A stretch of 33,680 nucleotides of DNA from contig ONBB01000013.1 in the NCBI GenBank assembly GCA_900315935.1, positions 116,591-150,270 on the forward strand, in the 5' to 3' direction. Of this stretch, positions 22,519 to 30,258 are shown piece by piece; positions within the stretch are counted from its first letter, which is position 1; each line of letters begins with the position of its first letter. A model generated the notes under the pieces. It saw only the letters and a program-made list of their open reading frames with translations, did not search any database and was not told where the DNA came from. This stretch comes from an uncultured Bacteroidales bacterium. GTDB lineage: Bacteria; Bacteroidota; Bacteroidia; Bacteroidales; P3. The translations under genes were made by a program, and so were the position numbers.

Positions 22519-23550
22519 ATGAAAAACAACCGTCTTTTGGGTTTGGTATTCTCCTTGCTGCTCCTGGCGGGCTGTACTTACGATGGGAAACCATTGTGGA
22601 GCGATGAATTGTATGAATCCGTCAGCACGGAGGTGAAGGGGCTCCTGGAGGCTTGCGGTGCTTCGGGGGGCGGCTATGTGGCCGTCGAGGTGCAGTCGGG
22701 CAGGAGCGCTGTCAGCAATGTCGTTGTCCGCGACTCGTCAGGACAATACTCAAGCGCCGATGTCGAGAAGATATTGGAACTCGACTATTACCGTTTCCTC
22801 ATGGGCGATCTCTTTGCGCCGGTTCTGCTGACGGCGGCGCTCAATGAGCGGTGTGTGGACACCTCTATGCTGTTCAGCACCAACCGTTTTGCGCCCGATG
22901 CGCAGCAGATGCTCCGGGACGGTGTCCGCGTCGATTCGCTCACCATGCGCGAGGCGTTGGCCATGTGCTCGCATGCCGCCTATGCAGATTTGGGGTTCCG
23001 TTTCCGCGACAGTTTCGCCGGCGACATCCGCACCGCCGTGTCCCCGCTTTTTCCCACCAAGGATCCCAGCCAGGTCATCGAGATGACCGGCTCGCTGCCC
23101 GACGACACCGCTTTCTTCCGCTTCTGCATCGGAGGGGAGTCGCGGATGTCGGTAATGGGTGTGGTGGCGTTCTATAACGCCCTGGCGCGTGGTGGCGTTC
23201 CCATCGAGCCGTTCCCCGTCCCCAACAATGCGCCGACCCTGCCGGGCAAGCCCATCTGCAGCCGCGAGGTGGCGGCGCAGATGACCTCGCTGCTCCAAGG
23301 GGTGGGGGTGTACGGCCCCGCGGCACATGCCTTGCAGGAACTGCCTTTCGCCGTGGCCGGCAAGACCGCCTTCATTCCCGAAGGCTATGACCACTGCGGG
23401 CGCACCTATATGGTGGGCTATTTCCCGGCCGACAACCCCAAGTGGACGCTCCTGCTCTATATGGACGACACCGAGCGCTGCACCGCAGCTCTCGCCGCAA
23501 CGTTTGCCCGCGTGGCCGACGCGGTGATGGCAGAGGATAACCACAAATAG
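22519..23550 (+). CDS. Lipoprotein resembling a penicillin-binding transpeptidase with all three catalytic motifs lost
   Basis: The protein has 343 residues. The signal 'MKNNRLLGLVFSLLLLAGC' has a lipobox (Cys19). The body follows the order of an FtsI/PBP2-type transpeptidase domain: 'YVAVEVQSGRSAVSNVVVRD', then a PGSxFKP-like site reading 'MGDLFAPVLLTAAL' (96-101), then 'SHAAYADLG' at the SxN position (151-153). 'SVMGVVAFYNALARGGVPIE' (about 211-230) is a very good match to PBP 'LAFYNAIANNG'. 'FAVAGKTAFIP' replaces KTG, and 'YMVGYFPADNPKWTLLLYMD' closes the domain. Ser and Lys of SxxK are Asp and Ala, so acyl-enzyme chemistry is not expected. It may be a structural or regulatory envelope protein. 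It is 6 bp after the peptidase gene. Confidence 0.75.
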   Translation: MKNNRLLGLVFSLLLLAGCTYDGKPLWSDELYESVSTEVKGLLEACGASGGGYVAVEVQSGRSAVSNVVVRDSSGQYSSADVEKILELDYYRFLMGDLFAPVLLTAALNERCVDTSMLFSTNRFAPDAQQMLRDGVRVDSLTMREALAMCSHAAYADLGFRFRDSFAGDIRTAVSPLFPTKDPSQVIEMTGSLPDDTAFFRFCIGGESRMSVMGVVAFYNALARGGVPIEPFPVPNNAPTLPGKPICSREVAAQMTSLLQGVGVYGPAAHALQELPFAVAGKTAFIPEGYDHCGRTYMVGYFPADNPKWTLLLYMDDTERCTAALAATFARVADAVMAEDNHK

Positions 23551-23557
23551 CACAGCG

Positions 23558-23875
23558 ATGGATACGAAAGAGAAAAAGCGCCCCTATTTCCCCCACCTGT
23601 TTGGTGATGAAGTGGGCGAGTTAAACATCTTCATGGGACTGTTCCTGGCCGGTGTGGGCGTTCTTTGCGGGGTGATTGCTGGATTGTTCGGGGACTGGAG
23701 TGAATTCACCACGTTCAGCATGATGGGGGTGTTTGCCCTCCTCCTCATGGTGGCGATTGAGATTCTGCGCTGGATATGGCACATCATCCTCACCAAGGGA
23801 GGCAAAACCCCATTGCCGCCCCGCGATGACACTCACATCAACTGGGACGGGTACGACAGCTATAATCGCTATTGA
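23558..23875 (+). CDS. Small two-helix membrane protein
   Basis: The protein has 105 residues and starts 7 bp after the pseudo-transpeptidase gene. A short charged N-terminus is followed by two hydrophobic helices (about 24-45, 'IFMGLFLAGVGVLCGVIAGL', and about 52-72, 'FSMMGVFALLLMVAIEILRW') and a polar tail ('PLPPRDDTHINWDGYDSYNR'). No family is recognised. As the last gene of the exported cluster it may anchor or partner one of the products. It converges on the DUF6266 gene with a 7-bp gap. Confidence 0.75.
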   Translation: MDTKEKKRPYFPHLFGDEVGELNIFMGLFLAGVGVLCGVIAGLFGDWSEFTTFSMMGVFALLLMVAIEILRWIWHIILTKGGKTPLPPRDDTHINWDGYDSYNRY

Positions 23876-23882
23876 GACCCCT

Positions 23883-24839
23883 TTACGGAACTTCGGGCGG
23901 GTCGGTGGCCGCCGTGGGGATGGTGGTGGGGGTTGGATGGTAGGCTGTCGAGCGGCCTGGGTTTGGCTCAATTGTCATGGAATCAGTGGATTCGCCCGTG
24001 ATTTGCAGTGGCTGGGTGTCGCTGTCGGGCTGGCTGACGGTGCCGTGGCCGATGTAGGCGGAGCGGGAGGCGCGGCCGTTGCGGTCGACCACGAAGCCGT
24101 AGAGGTGCACCTCGGTGCCGGACCAGTGCTGCGGTAGCCTCATTTTCACCACTTTGCTGCGGCGCAGGGCGGGGGCGGAGAGCTGGCTCTCGCCCAGCGC
24201 AGGGGCGTAGGCGAAGAGGTAGACGCTGTCCTCCGACGAGGCGCGCGACAGCATGCTATTCTTCTCATACTCAACCCTTACCACCTCGCCCTCCTCGAAC
24301 TGCGGCGCCTTGAACCGCACCTCGGCGGCGGTGCCTTCGGCAATGATAATGTGTTCAAAATCAATCGCGAGGCATGCTCCTCTGTCTTGGGACACACTCC
24401 TCCGCCCTTCGGGCACCTCCCCTAGCTTAGGGGAGGAGTTAAAATGCACATCTGCGCTTCCAAATTCAGTGGTGGGGATGGTGTGTGTGTTCCTCCGCTC
24501 TCCCTCAAAGTTAGAGGGGGTGGCGCCGCCGTGTGCGCCGCCGTGGGCGTGTGTCCGAGCGAAGCAGCGCTTGTTGCTCATAACGAAGTAGTTGCCCTCG
24601 GTCATCTGGTGCCGTTCGGCCTGTTCGCGCAGGCCCAGCAGCAGCGCCTGGCGCGCCGTGGAGGCGAAGCGCACCATGCTCACAAACCAGTCGCGCTCAG
24701 CCTGTTGCATCGGTGTATTGGGGTAGGCCACCGTGCGCTTGTAGGCACGCACACAGGCGCGGCCGCGCCACGAGTAGCCCACCACGGTGCCGACGCGCCC
24801 CGAGAAGGCGCCCAGTATTCCTTGTTCCAGTTTTGCCAT
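23883..24839 (-). CDS. DUF6266 family protein with repeat-derived internal insertion
   Basis: The protein has 318 residues from the ATG at 24837-24839. The start 'MAKLEQGILGAFSGRVGTVV' with 'GYSWRGRACVRAYKR' is the DUF6266 hallmark. The family domain resumes at 'ACLAIDFEHIIIAEG' (about 155-169) and continues to about 266 ('AYIGHG'), with a Thr/Pro-rich tail. Between them about 60 residues (94-154) are not family sequence; they are encoded by GC-rich repeat DNA (24395-24440 and about 24490-24530), giving 'NSSPKLGEVPEGRRSVSQ'. DUF6266 function is unknown; these genes are common in Bacteroidetes and variable in copy number. The frame is intact, so the protein may be expressed with the insertion. 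Confidence 0.82.
   Translation of the reverse strand: MAKLEQGILGAFSGRVGTVVGYSWRGRACVRAYKRTVAYPNTPMQQAERDWFVSMVRFASTARQALLLGLREQAERHQMTEGNYFVMSNKRCFARTHAHGGAHGGATPSNFEGERRNTHTIPTTEFGSADVHFNSSPKLGEVPEGRRSVSQDRGACLAIDFEHIIIAEGTAAEVRFKAPQFEEGEVVRVEYEKNSMLSRASSEDSVYLFAYAPALGESQLSAPALRRSKVVKMRLPQHWSGTEVHLYGFVVDRNGRASRSAYIGHGTVSQPDSDTQPLQITGESTDSMTIEPNPGRSTAYHPTPTTIPTAATDPPEVP
24395..24440. repeat. Palindromic dispersed repeat inside the DUF6266 gene
   Basis: The element contains two hairpins: GCCCTTCGGGC and CTCCCCTA/TAGGGGAG. A second, related hairpin-rich tract follows at about 24490-24515 (CCCTC with GAGGG). The minus-strand frame reads through as Ser-Pro-Lys-Leu-Gly-Glu-Val-Pro-Glu-Gly-Arg-Arg-Ser-Val-Ser, so it behaves like a protein-coding palindromic element. 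Confidence 0.65.
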
Positions 24840-24910
24840 ATTTTTCTGCTTTTTTGTTTCCAGATAGGGTAACGTAGCCCCCTCGTTTTTATTGCCTACC
24901 CGTTGAAGAA

Positions 24911-24932
24911 GAGAGGAAGAAGAGGGGAAGAA
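24911..24932. repeat. Dispersed intergenic repeat, partial copy 3
   Basis: About 20 bp match the purine-rich first part of the repeats at 1984 and 10926; the downstream half with the hairpin is absent or diverged. It lies in the 243-bp gap between the DUF6266 gene and the divergent acidic protein gene. Confidence 0.5.
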
Positions 24933-25006
24933 CATAGAGCTCCGTACTGGCTGATGCAGAGCTACTTGCCTGCGGCGAAAAAAAGCGGAATTTCCTGAAA
25001 ATTTAT

Positions 25007-25037
25007 TTTTCCAGTCCGAAAAAGTTCCGTACATTTG
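25007..25037 (+). promoter_or_regulatory. Possible promoter for the acidic protein-wbqC pair
   Basis: TACATTTG (25030-25037) matches the -7 box; 19 nt upstream is only TTTT (25007-25010) instead of TTTG. The ATG at 25083 is 45 nt downstream. Confidence 0.4.
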
Positions 25038-25082
25038 TACCGACGAACATTGCGCGCCTCTAAACGTAACAGACTATATATC

Positions 25083-25496
25083 ATGAATATGGAGATTACC
25101 CTGCGCCGAGGTATCGGCGACATTACCTTTGGGATGCCGGTGGAGGAGATAGTGGCCCGCCTCGGCAACCCCGACGAAGTGGAGAACATCGACAACGCGG
25201 CCGACGAGAGCACCACTGTGCTGCGCTACAACGAGTTGGGTCTCACCCTCTTTTGCGAGGGCGACAACCCCGTGCTGGCCTGCATCGATGTGGCCAACGA
25301 GGAGTGCACGCTCTTCGGCGAGCCCCTCTTCGACCTCGAGGAGCGCCCCATCGTCGAGCTCATGGTGCGCCACAACTACACCGAGGAGGACGCCGACGAG
25401 GAGGACTGGGGCGAGCGCCGCATCAGCTTCCCCGAGGCCAATGTGGACTTCTACTTCGACCAGGGCGAGCTTGTCTCCATCATCCTTGGCCGATGA
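25083..25496 (+). CDS. Conserved acidic protein of unknown function
   Basis: The protein has 137 residues from the ATG at 25083, preferred over a longer frame with a basic, unlikely N-terminus. It is strongly acidic ('YTEEDADEEDWGERR'). The opening 'IGDITFGMPVEEIVARLGNP' is a Gly-Met-x-x-x-Glu-Val-x-x-x-Leu-Gly-x-Pro pattern seen in small SmpA/DUF-type domains; I cannot place it further. It has no signal peptide, so it is cytosolic. Its stop overlaps the start of the wbqC gene (ATGA), so the two are translationally coupled. Confidence 0.8.
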   Translation: MNMEITLRRGIGDITFGMPVEEIVARLGNPDEVENIDNAADESTTVLRYNELGLTLFCEGDNPVLACIDVANEECTLFGEPLFDLEERPIVELMVRHNYTEEDADEEDWGERRISFPEANVDFYFDQGELVSIILGR

Positions 25497-26149
25497 GCGC
25501 CCTCTTCTCCACGGCCTACCTGCCGCCCGTCCAGTATGTTGCAACATTGTTGCAACATACAGATATCCAGGTGGAAGCCAAGGAAACCTACCCCAAGCAG
25601 ACCTACCGCAACCGCGCCCTCATCCTGACTGCCGGCGGCGTGCGGCCGTTGACGGTGCCGGTGGTGCGCACGCAGGGCAACCATTCGCGCACGGAGGACA
25701 TCGCCATCGACTACCGCACGCGCTGGAATGTGGTGCACCTGCGCACCCTGGAGGCCGCCTACGCCGCCTCGCCTTACTATTTTTACTATAGGGACGGTCT
25801 GGCCGATGCCCTGCAGCAGCGCTACGACCGCCTGCTCGACCTCAACCAGGCGCTCATCGCCTGGCTGCAGAAGTGTTTGAAAACCAATGTGAAGGTGGAA
25901 CTTACCGCCGACTGGTTGCCCTTGGGTGCCGAGGGCGCTCCGGCCCATCAGCATGACTATCGCAACGCGTTTTCGCCCAAACCAACTTCTCACTCCTCAC
26001 CCCTCACTCCTCATTACCCCCCATATTATCAAGTATTTGCCGACCGCCATCCCTTTGTTCCCGGCTTGAGTGTGGTCGACCTCCTCTTCAACCTGGGACC
26101 CGAGGCCACAGGCTATCTACATGCTGTCGCAGAATGTCCTCAGGATTGA
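25493..26149 (+). CDS. WbqC-like family protein
   Basis: The protein has 218 residues from the ATG at 25493, which overlaps the upstream stop. WbqC family features are 'STAYLPPVQYVATLL' at the start, 'ETYPKQTYRNRALILTAGG' (about 32-50), 'LTVPVV', 'IAIDYRTRWNVVHLRTLEAA' and 'YAASPYYFYYRD' (near 90). 'FVPGLSVVDLLFNLGPEATG' is near the end. WbqC proteins occur in polysaccharide gene clusters but their reaction is undefined. Residues about 165-176 derive from a repeat (25986-26021) and read Ser-His-Ser-Ser-Pro-Leu-Thr-Pro-His. A perfect inverted repeat lies at 25534-25560. The 3' end overlaps the convergent lysC by 10 bp. Confidence 0.9.
   Translation: MSALFSTAYLPPVQYVATLLQHTDIQVEAKETYPKQTYRNRALILTAGGVRPLTVPVVRTQGNHSRTEDIAIDYRTRWNVVHLRTLEAAYAASPYYFYYRDGLADALQQRYDRLLDLNQALIAWLQKCLKTNVKVELTADWLPLGAEGAPAHQHDYRNAFSPKPTSHSSPLTPHYPPYYQVFADRHPFVPGLSVVDLLFNLGPEATGYLHAVAECPQD
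25534..25560 (+). repeat. Perfect 27-bp hairpin near the 5' end of the wbqC gene
   Basis: GTATGTTGCAAC (25534-25545) and GTTGCAACATAC (25549-25560) are exact inverted copies around ATT. They encode residues about 15-23 (Tyr-Val-Ala-Thr-Leu-Leu-Gln-His-Thr). A 12-bp stem 40 nt from the start codon could affect translation or bind a repressor. Confidence 0.7.
25986..26021 (+). repeat. CTCACTCCTCACC-type dispersed repeat inside the wbqC gene
   Basis: A CACTCCT-type tandem shares the exact 17-mer TCACCCCTCACTCCTCA (25997-26013) with the U32 gene (8486-8502), in a different reading frame. It lies between two conserved WbqC segments and keeps the frame open. Confidence 0.7.
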
Positions 26150-27408
26150 GGCACAATGAGTTGCTCGGTCGACCGGCTACGCTGCTCCAACAGCACAGGG
26201 CGTCCGGCCACGATGCGGTCGATTACCTCCTGTGTGTAGTAGCGAATGGTAATCAGTTGCAGATTTTCGTTGTAACGAACATGGAATGAGTGCCGTAGCT
26301 GCTCTATCAGCAGTCCCGTGCGCTGCGGGTTGTTGTCGATGCATATCGAGAAGCTCAACGCCGAATTCTGCATCAGATTGACTCTGATTCCCAGCTCGTT
26401 GAGCAGTCCAAAGATGACCTGCAGGTTCTCCTCGGCGATGAATGAGAAGTCCTTCGGCAGGATGGAGAGCAGGATTTGGTTGTTCTTGAAGATATATAGC
26501 GGGGTTTCGGGGCTGATAGTATGATAGTTACCTATCGACGACCCTTCGCTTTCGGGCGTGATGAACGACTTGATATAGAGCGGGATGCCCTTGTTCTGTA
26601 TCGGCTTCACCGTCTTGGGGTGGATGACCGAGGCGCCGTAATAGGCCAGCTCAATGGCCTCATTGTATGGTATTTGGCTTATCTTTACGGTGTCGTCGAA
26701 GTACTTGGGGTCGGCATTGAGGAAGCCGGGCACGTCCTTCCAGATGGTCATGCTCTCGGCTTCGAGGCAGTGAGCCAGGATGGATGCCGAGTAGTCCGAC
26801 CCTTCGCGCCCGAGGGTGGTGGTGTGGCCATCGGCGGTGCCGCCGATGAAACCCTGCGTCAGTATGACGCTATATGTCATGGAATCAGCCACTAGCGCCT
26901 TGCATGCCGCCCGAGTCAGCTCCCATTTCACCTGCCCTTCGCGGTAGTGGTGGTCGGTCTTCACCAGTTGCCGTGCGTCGACCCATAGAGTGTTGATTCC
27001 AAGTGTGTTGAGGTATGCACTGATGATGGTGGTGGAAATGAGTTCGCCGAAGGAGACGATTTGGTCGTAATTGTAGTTGTATTGCTCGGGGGAGGGTACG
27101 AGAGAGACCACCCTGCCGTCGAGGTTGTGCAGCAGGGTGTCAATCTTCTCGATGATATCTAGATGGTTTGGTATCAGTGATTTGGCTATCTCCATGTGGT
27201 AGTCGCGCAGTTGCTGGCGCAGGGTGGCGGCCTCGGTGGCGCTGCTCACGCCCGGCACCAGTTTTTCCAGCAGGTTGGTGGTCTTGCCCATGGCGGACAC
27301 TACCACCACCAAAGGTACTGATTCTATGTGCTTTTGCACTATCTGTGCCATGTTGCGCACCGCCTCGGCGCTGTTGACGGAGGCTCCGCCGAACTTGAAT
27401 ACCTTCAT
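26140..27408 (-). CDS. lysC: Aspartate kinase (monofunctional)
   Basis: The protein has 422 residues. Signatures are the N-terminal 'MKVFKFGGASVNSAEAVRNM', 'LVVVVSAMGKTTNLLEKLV', 'GFIGGTADGHTTTLGREGSD' (about 189-208, substrate and ATP binding) and 'YYGASVIHPKTVKP'. Two C-terminal ACT domains follow (about 296-410), which in this family give feedback control by lysine or threonine. It makes aspartyl phosphate, the first step to lysine, threonine and methionine. It is the last gene of a leftward operon, 3 bp after smpB and close to aspartate aminotransferase, which makes its substrate. No lysine riboswitch is seen. Confidence 0.95.
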   Translation of the reverse strand: MKVFKFGGASVNSAEAVRNMAQIVQKHIESVPLVVVVSAMGKTTNLLEKLVPGVSSATEAATLRQQLRDYHMEIAKSLIPNHLDIIEKIDTLLHNLDGRVVSLVPSPEQYNYNYDQIVSFGELISTTIISAYLNTLGINTLWVDARQLVKTDHHYREGQVKWELTRAACKALVADSMTYSVILTQGFIGGTADGHTTTLGREGSDYSASILAHCLEAESMTIWKDVPGFLNADPKYFDDTVKISQIPYNEAIELAYYGASVIHPKTVKPIQNKGIPLYIKSFITPESEGSSIGNYHTISPETPLYIFKNNQILLSILPKDFSFIAEENLQVIFGLLNELGIRVNLMQNSALSFSICIDNNPQRTGLLIEQLRHSFHVRYNENLQLITIRYYTQEVIDRIVAGRPVLLEQRSRSTEQLIVPQS

Positions 27409-27411
27409 CGT

Positions 27412-27864
27412 TTATGCTAGTTCTCGTTCCATGTCGCGACGCGAGTCCTTGGCTTTCAGCGTCTCGCGTTTGTCGTAGTGGTGCTTGCCCTTGGCCAGTG
27501 CGATGGTCATCTTGGCGTAGCCCTTGGGGTTGACGTACAGCATGACGGGCACGATGGTGAAGCCGCGCTCCTTGATTTTGCTCTGCAACTTCTTGAGTTC
27601 GCGGCGGTTGAGCAGCAGTTTGCGGTCGCGCTTGGCCTGGTGTCCCCAGTAGGAGCCGAATTTGTACTCCGAGATGTGCATGTCGCGGACAAACAACTCG
27701 TTGCCTATAAAGGTACACCAGGCGTCGCCGAGGTTGGCCTTGCCTTCGCGGATACTCTTTATCTCGCTGCCCATCAGCACGATGCCTGCCGTGTATTCGT
27801 CCAGCAGGAAGTACTCGAAGGCGGCCCGCTTGTTCTTGATTTCTATGAGGTTCTTCTCGATCAT
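27412..27864 (-). CDS. smpB: SsrA-binding protein SmpB
   Basis: The protein has 150 residues. The start overlaps the stop of the upstream aminotransferase gene (ATGA). '[20 protein letters not shown]' with '[15 protein letters not shown]' and '[20 protein letters not shown]' are family hallmarks, as is the C-terminal '[20 protein letters not shown]'. SmpB carries tmRNA to stalled ribosomes for trans-translation. The ssrA gene itself is not in this window. Confidence 0.98.
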   Translation of the reverse strand: MIEKNLIEIKNKRAAFEYFLLDEYTAGIVLMGSEIKSIREGKANLGDAWCTFIGNELFVRDMHISEYKFGSYWGHQAKRDRKLLLNRRELKKLQSKIKERGFTIVPVMLYVNPKGYAKMTIALAKGKHHYDKRETLKAKDSRRDMERELA

Positions 27865-29063
27865 GACAGTTTGGCCAGGGCCTCTTTGATGCGGCGCATG
27901 GCTTCGCGCAGCAGGTCCTCGCTGGTGGCGTAGGAGAGGCGTATGCAGGTGTCGTCGCCGAAGGCGCTGCCCATCACGGTGGCCACGCCGGCCTCCTCGA
28001 GGAGGTAGAATGCCATGTCGGTGCTGTTCTCTATCTTGCGTCCGTTGAACGCCTTGCCGTAGTAGGCGCTGACGTCGGGGAAGAAGTAGAAGGCACCCTG
28101 CGGCAGGCGCACCTTGAGGCCGGGGATGTCGCACAGCAGCTGGTAGACCATGTCGCGGCGCTGCTGGAATATGTTGCGCATGTCGATGATGTCCTTCGAG
28201 GTCTTGGGGTCCATGAGCATGGCGCAGACGGTGGCCTTCTGGGCGATGGAGCAGGTGGCGGAGGTTACCTGTCCCTGCAGCTTGTTGCAAGCCTTGGCGA
28301 TGATGGTGGGGGCGGCGATGAAGCCGATGCGCCAGCCGGTCATGGCGAAGCCCTTGGCCACGCCGTTGACGGTGATGACGCGCTCCTTCACCTCGGGGAA
28401 CTGGGCCAGCGATTCGTGCCTGCCCACGAAGTTGATGTGCTCATAAATCTCGTCGGCCATGACGAAAAGGTTCTCGTGGCGGGCCACCACCTGGGCGATG
28501 CCGCGCAGCTCCTCCTTGGTGTAGAGCATGCCGGTGGGGTTTGAGGGTGAGGAGAACATGATGAGCTTGGTGCGGGGCGTGATGGCGGCCTCGAGCTGCT
28601 CGGGCGTTACCTTGAAGTCGTTCTCGAGGGTGGTCTTCACGAATACGCATTTGCCTTCGGCCAGACGGACGAATTCCTTGTAGGAGACCCAGAAGGGTGT
28701 GGGGATGATGACCTCGTCGCCCGGGTTGATGAGGCACTGCACAGCCTGGAAGAGGCTTTGCTTGGCGCCGGTGCTGACCACGATTTGTTCGGGCTTGTAT
28801 TCCAGTCCGTTGTCGCGCTGCAGCTTGGTGCAGATGGCTTCCTTGAGGTCCTGGTAGCCGGGCACCGGGGGATAGTGGGTGAAATTGTCGTCGATGGCCT
28901 TCTTGGCGGCCTCTTTCACCGCCTCGGGGGTGTTGAAGTCGGGTTCGCCGATGGAGAGGCTGATGACATCTTTGCCCTGGGCTTTCAGCTCGCGGGCCTT
29001 GGCGGTCATGGCGAGGGTCTCGCTCTCGGCCATATTGAGAATGCGGTTGGATAGGATTTCCAT
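27861..29063 (-). CDS. Pyridoxal-phosphate aminotransferase, aspartate aminotransferase type Ib
   Basis: The protein has 400 residues. It starts '[20 protein letters not shown]' with the subgroup-Ib motif '[17 protein letters not shown]'. The PLP-contacting residues are seen in '[18 protein letters not shown]', 'SPSNPTG' (about 176-182), '[10 protein letters not shown]' and the Schiff-base lysine in '[16 protein letters not shown]' (about 232-247). It interconverts oxaloacetate/glutamate with aspartate/2-oxoglutarate; some family members also use prephenate. It supplies aspartate to lysC two genes downstream. The stop overlaps the smpB start; gtrA ends 2 bp upstream. Confidence 0.93.
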   Translation of the reverse strand: MEILSNRILNMAESETLAMTAKARELKAQGKDVISLSIGEPDFNTPEAVKEAAKKAIDDNFTHYPPVPGYQDLKEAICTKLQRDNGLEYKPEQIVVSTGAKQSLFQAVQCLINPGDEVIIPTPFWVSYKEFVRLAEGKCVFVKTTLENDFKVTPEQLEAAITPRTKLIMFSSPSNPTGMLYTKEELRGIAQVVARHENLFVMADEIYEHINFVGRHESLAQFPEVKERVITVNGVAKGFAMTGWRIGFIAAPTIIAKACNKLQGQVTSATCSIAQKATVCAMLMDPKTSKDIIDMRNIFQQRRDMVYQLLCDIPGLKVRLPQGAFYFFPDVSAYYGKAFNGRKIENSTDMAFYLLEEAGVATVMGSAFGDDTCIRLSYATSEDLLREAMRRIKEALAKLS

Positions 29064-29065
29064 AA

Positions 29066-29473
29066 CTATTTCTGTTTAAAGGTAAACAACATGTTTCCAA
29101 GGAAGTTCCAAAGGGTGGTAACGCCCACGGCAAAGATCCAAAGGATGTAAAAACGCCAGTCGGCATTCCACTCGGGCAGCATACGTCCGCTGAGCCACAG
29201 GGTTCCGTTGTTGATACCCAGGCCAATAAGCGACACGATGATGAATTTCATGTATTCCATCCCCACCTGCTTATCGTGGCTGCGGAAGGTCCAGATGCGG
29301 TTGAGGATATAGTTGGTCGTGGCTGCTACGATAAAGCCTAGGGTGTTGGATATAAATGTGTTGATGCCCAGCACATCCCTGCAAAGGTAGAGTACACAGA
29401 GATGCACCACCATGCCGCTGGCACCCACGATGCCAAACTTTACAAACTTGAGAATAAGGGGTTTCAGTTCCAT
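29066..29473 (-). CDS. GtrA family membrane protein
   Basis: The protein has 135 residues with four transmembrane helices. It contains the GtrA pattern 'FVKFGIVGASGMVVHLCVLY' (about 10-29) and 'TNYILNRIWTF' (about 53-63), with a 'NFLGNMLFTF' C-terminus. GtrA proteins are thought to flip or move lipid-linked sugars in the inner membrane. It lies in an operon with an exported protein upstream (6 bp gap) and the aminotransferase downstream (2 bp gap), with no glycosyltransferase close by. Confidence 0.93.
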   Translation of the reverse strand: MELKPLILKFVKFGIVGASGMVVHLCVLYLCRDVLGINTFISNTLGFIVAATTNYILNRIWTFRSHDKQVGMEYMKFIIVSLIGLGINNGTLWLSGRMLPEWNADWRFYILWIFAVGVTTLWNFLGNMLFTFKQK

Positions 29474-29479
29474 GCCGAA

Positions 29480-30118
29480 CTAGTTGAAGACTTTGTCCTC
29501 GGGGCCGTGGATGATGCCGGTCTTGCGCACTTTCTGCTTGCGGTCGCGAGGCTTGGACTTGCTGATACGGGGACCGGGTTTCTTGACGCGTGGCAGGTAG
29601 GCCACCTCGTCGCCCGACTCGTTCACCTCGAGGCCGTAGACCTTGCGGGTGGCGAGGTTGCATTTGAGGCGCCAGAAACGGCCGCAGCCGCCCTTGGTGA
29701 GCAGTACGTCGGAGGCCAGCTTGTCGTCGGTCAAGTTGTCGTCCCACAAGAAGTTGGCCCAGATAATATGGTCGCCGCGGTCGTTGGTGAAGCCCACGTA
29801 TTGGCGACGGTATTTGCGCATGTGCTCGTCGATGATGGGGCACATGCCGCCCTGGTTGTAGTGGTCGCGGTTTACGTAGGCGATACGTTTCTGTATCAGC
29901 GCCTCGGCATCGGCGATTTCCTCGTCGGTGGGAGTGAAGCGGCCGTCTTGGCCCTCGACGGTGAAATCGACCTCCCAGTCCTGATGGAACGACCAGCCGT
30001 GGTAGTTGTTGCCCCACACCTCGGCCACTTTCCATTTCTCGACGGGCTCCTCGTATTCCTGTGCGCTCACAGCAACGCCAAACAGCGTGATTACAAGCGC
30101 AAAAAGCAGTCTTTTCAT
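29480..30118 (-). CDS. Secreted protein of unknown function
   Basis: The protein has 212 residues from the ATG at 30116-30118, which begins a clean signal peptide ('MKRLLFALVITLFGVAVSAQ'). The mature part has conserved-looking stretches such as 'WGNNYHGWSFHQDWEVDF' and 'YVGFTNDRGDHIIWANFLWD'. 'LLTKGGCGRFWRLKCNLATR' carries two cysteines that could pair. It ends in a very basic tail ('VKKPGPRISKSKPRDRKQKV'). No family is recognised. It is the first gene of the leftward operon ending in lysC and has a consensus promoter. Confidence 0.8.
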   Translation of the reverse strand: MKRLLFALVITLFGVAVSAQEYEEPVEKWKVAEVWGNNYHGWSFHQDWEVDFTVEGQDGRFTPTDEEIADAEALIQKRIAYVNRDHYNQGGMCPIIDEHMRKYRRQYVGFTNDRGDHIIWANFLWDDNLTDDKLASDVLLTKGGCGRFWRLKCNLATRKVYGLEVNESGDEVAYLPRVKKPGPRISKSKPRDRKQKVRKTGIIHGPEDKVFN

Positions 30119-30145
30119 CTTCTTTTTTGCTTTAATTTCCAACTG

Positions 30146-30177
30146 CAAAAGTACTCATATTTTGCCACTTGGACAAA
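30146..30177 (-). promoter_or_regulatory. Predicted promoter of the secreted protein-gtrA-aminotransferase-smpB-lysC operon
   Basis: On the minus strand TTTG (30174-30177) precedes TACTTTTG (30146-30153) by 20 nt. It is back to back with a plus-strand promoter. Confidence 0.7.
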
Positions 30178-30181
30178 TTTT

Positions 30182-30213
30182 TTTTACCAATTGCAAAAAA
30201 TGGTGTATATTTG
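30182..30213 (+). promoter_or_regulatory. Predicted promoter for the CoA-transferase A gene
   Basis: TATATTTG (30206-30213) matches the -7 box; TTTT (30182-30185) lies 20 nt upstream in place of TTTG. The ATG at 30259 is 45 nt downstream. Confidence 0.5.
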
Positions 30214-30258
30214 CACGCTGATTTGGATAACGAAACAACAAGTAAAATAGTATATATC

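Noticed and set aside
26140-26149. Frameshift or misassembly at the wbqC/lysC junction
   Set aside because: Both genes have complete family C-termini; it is a 10-bp convergent overlap.
27409-27470. Lysine riboswitch ahead of lysC
   Set aside because: Only 3 bp separate smpB from lysC, leaving no room for one; the operon leader at 30119-30145 is also too short.
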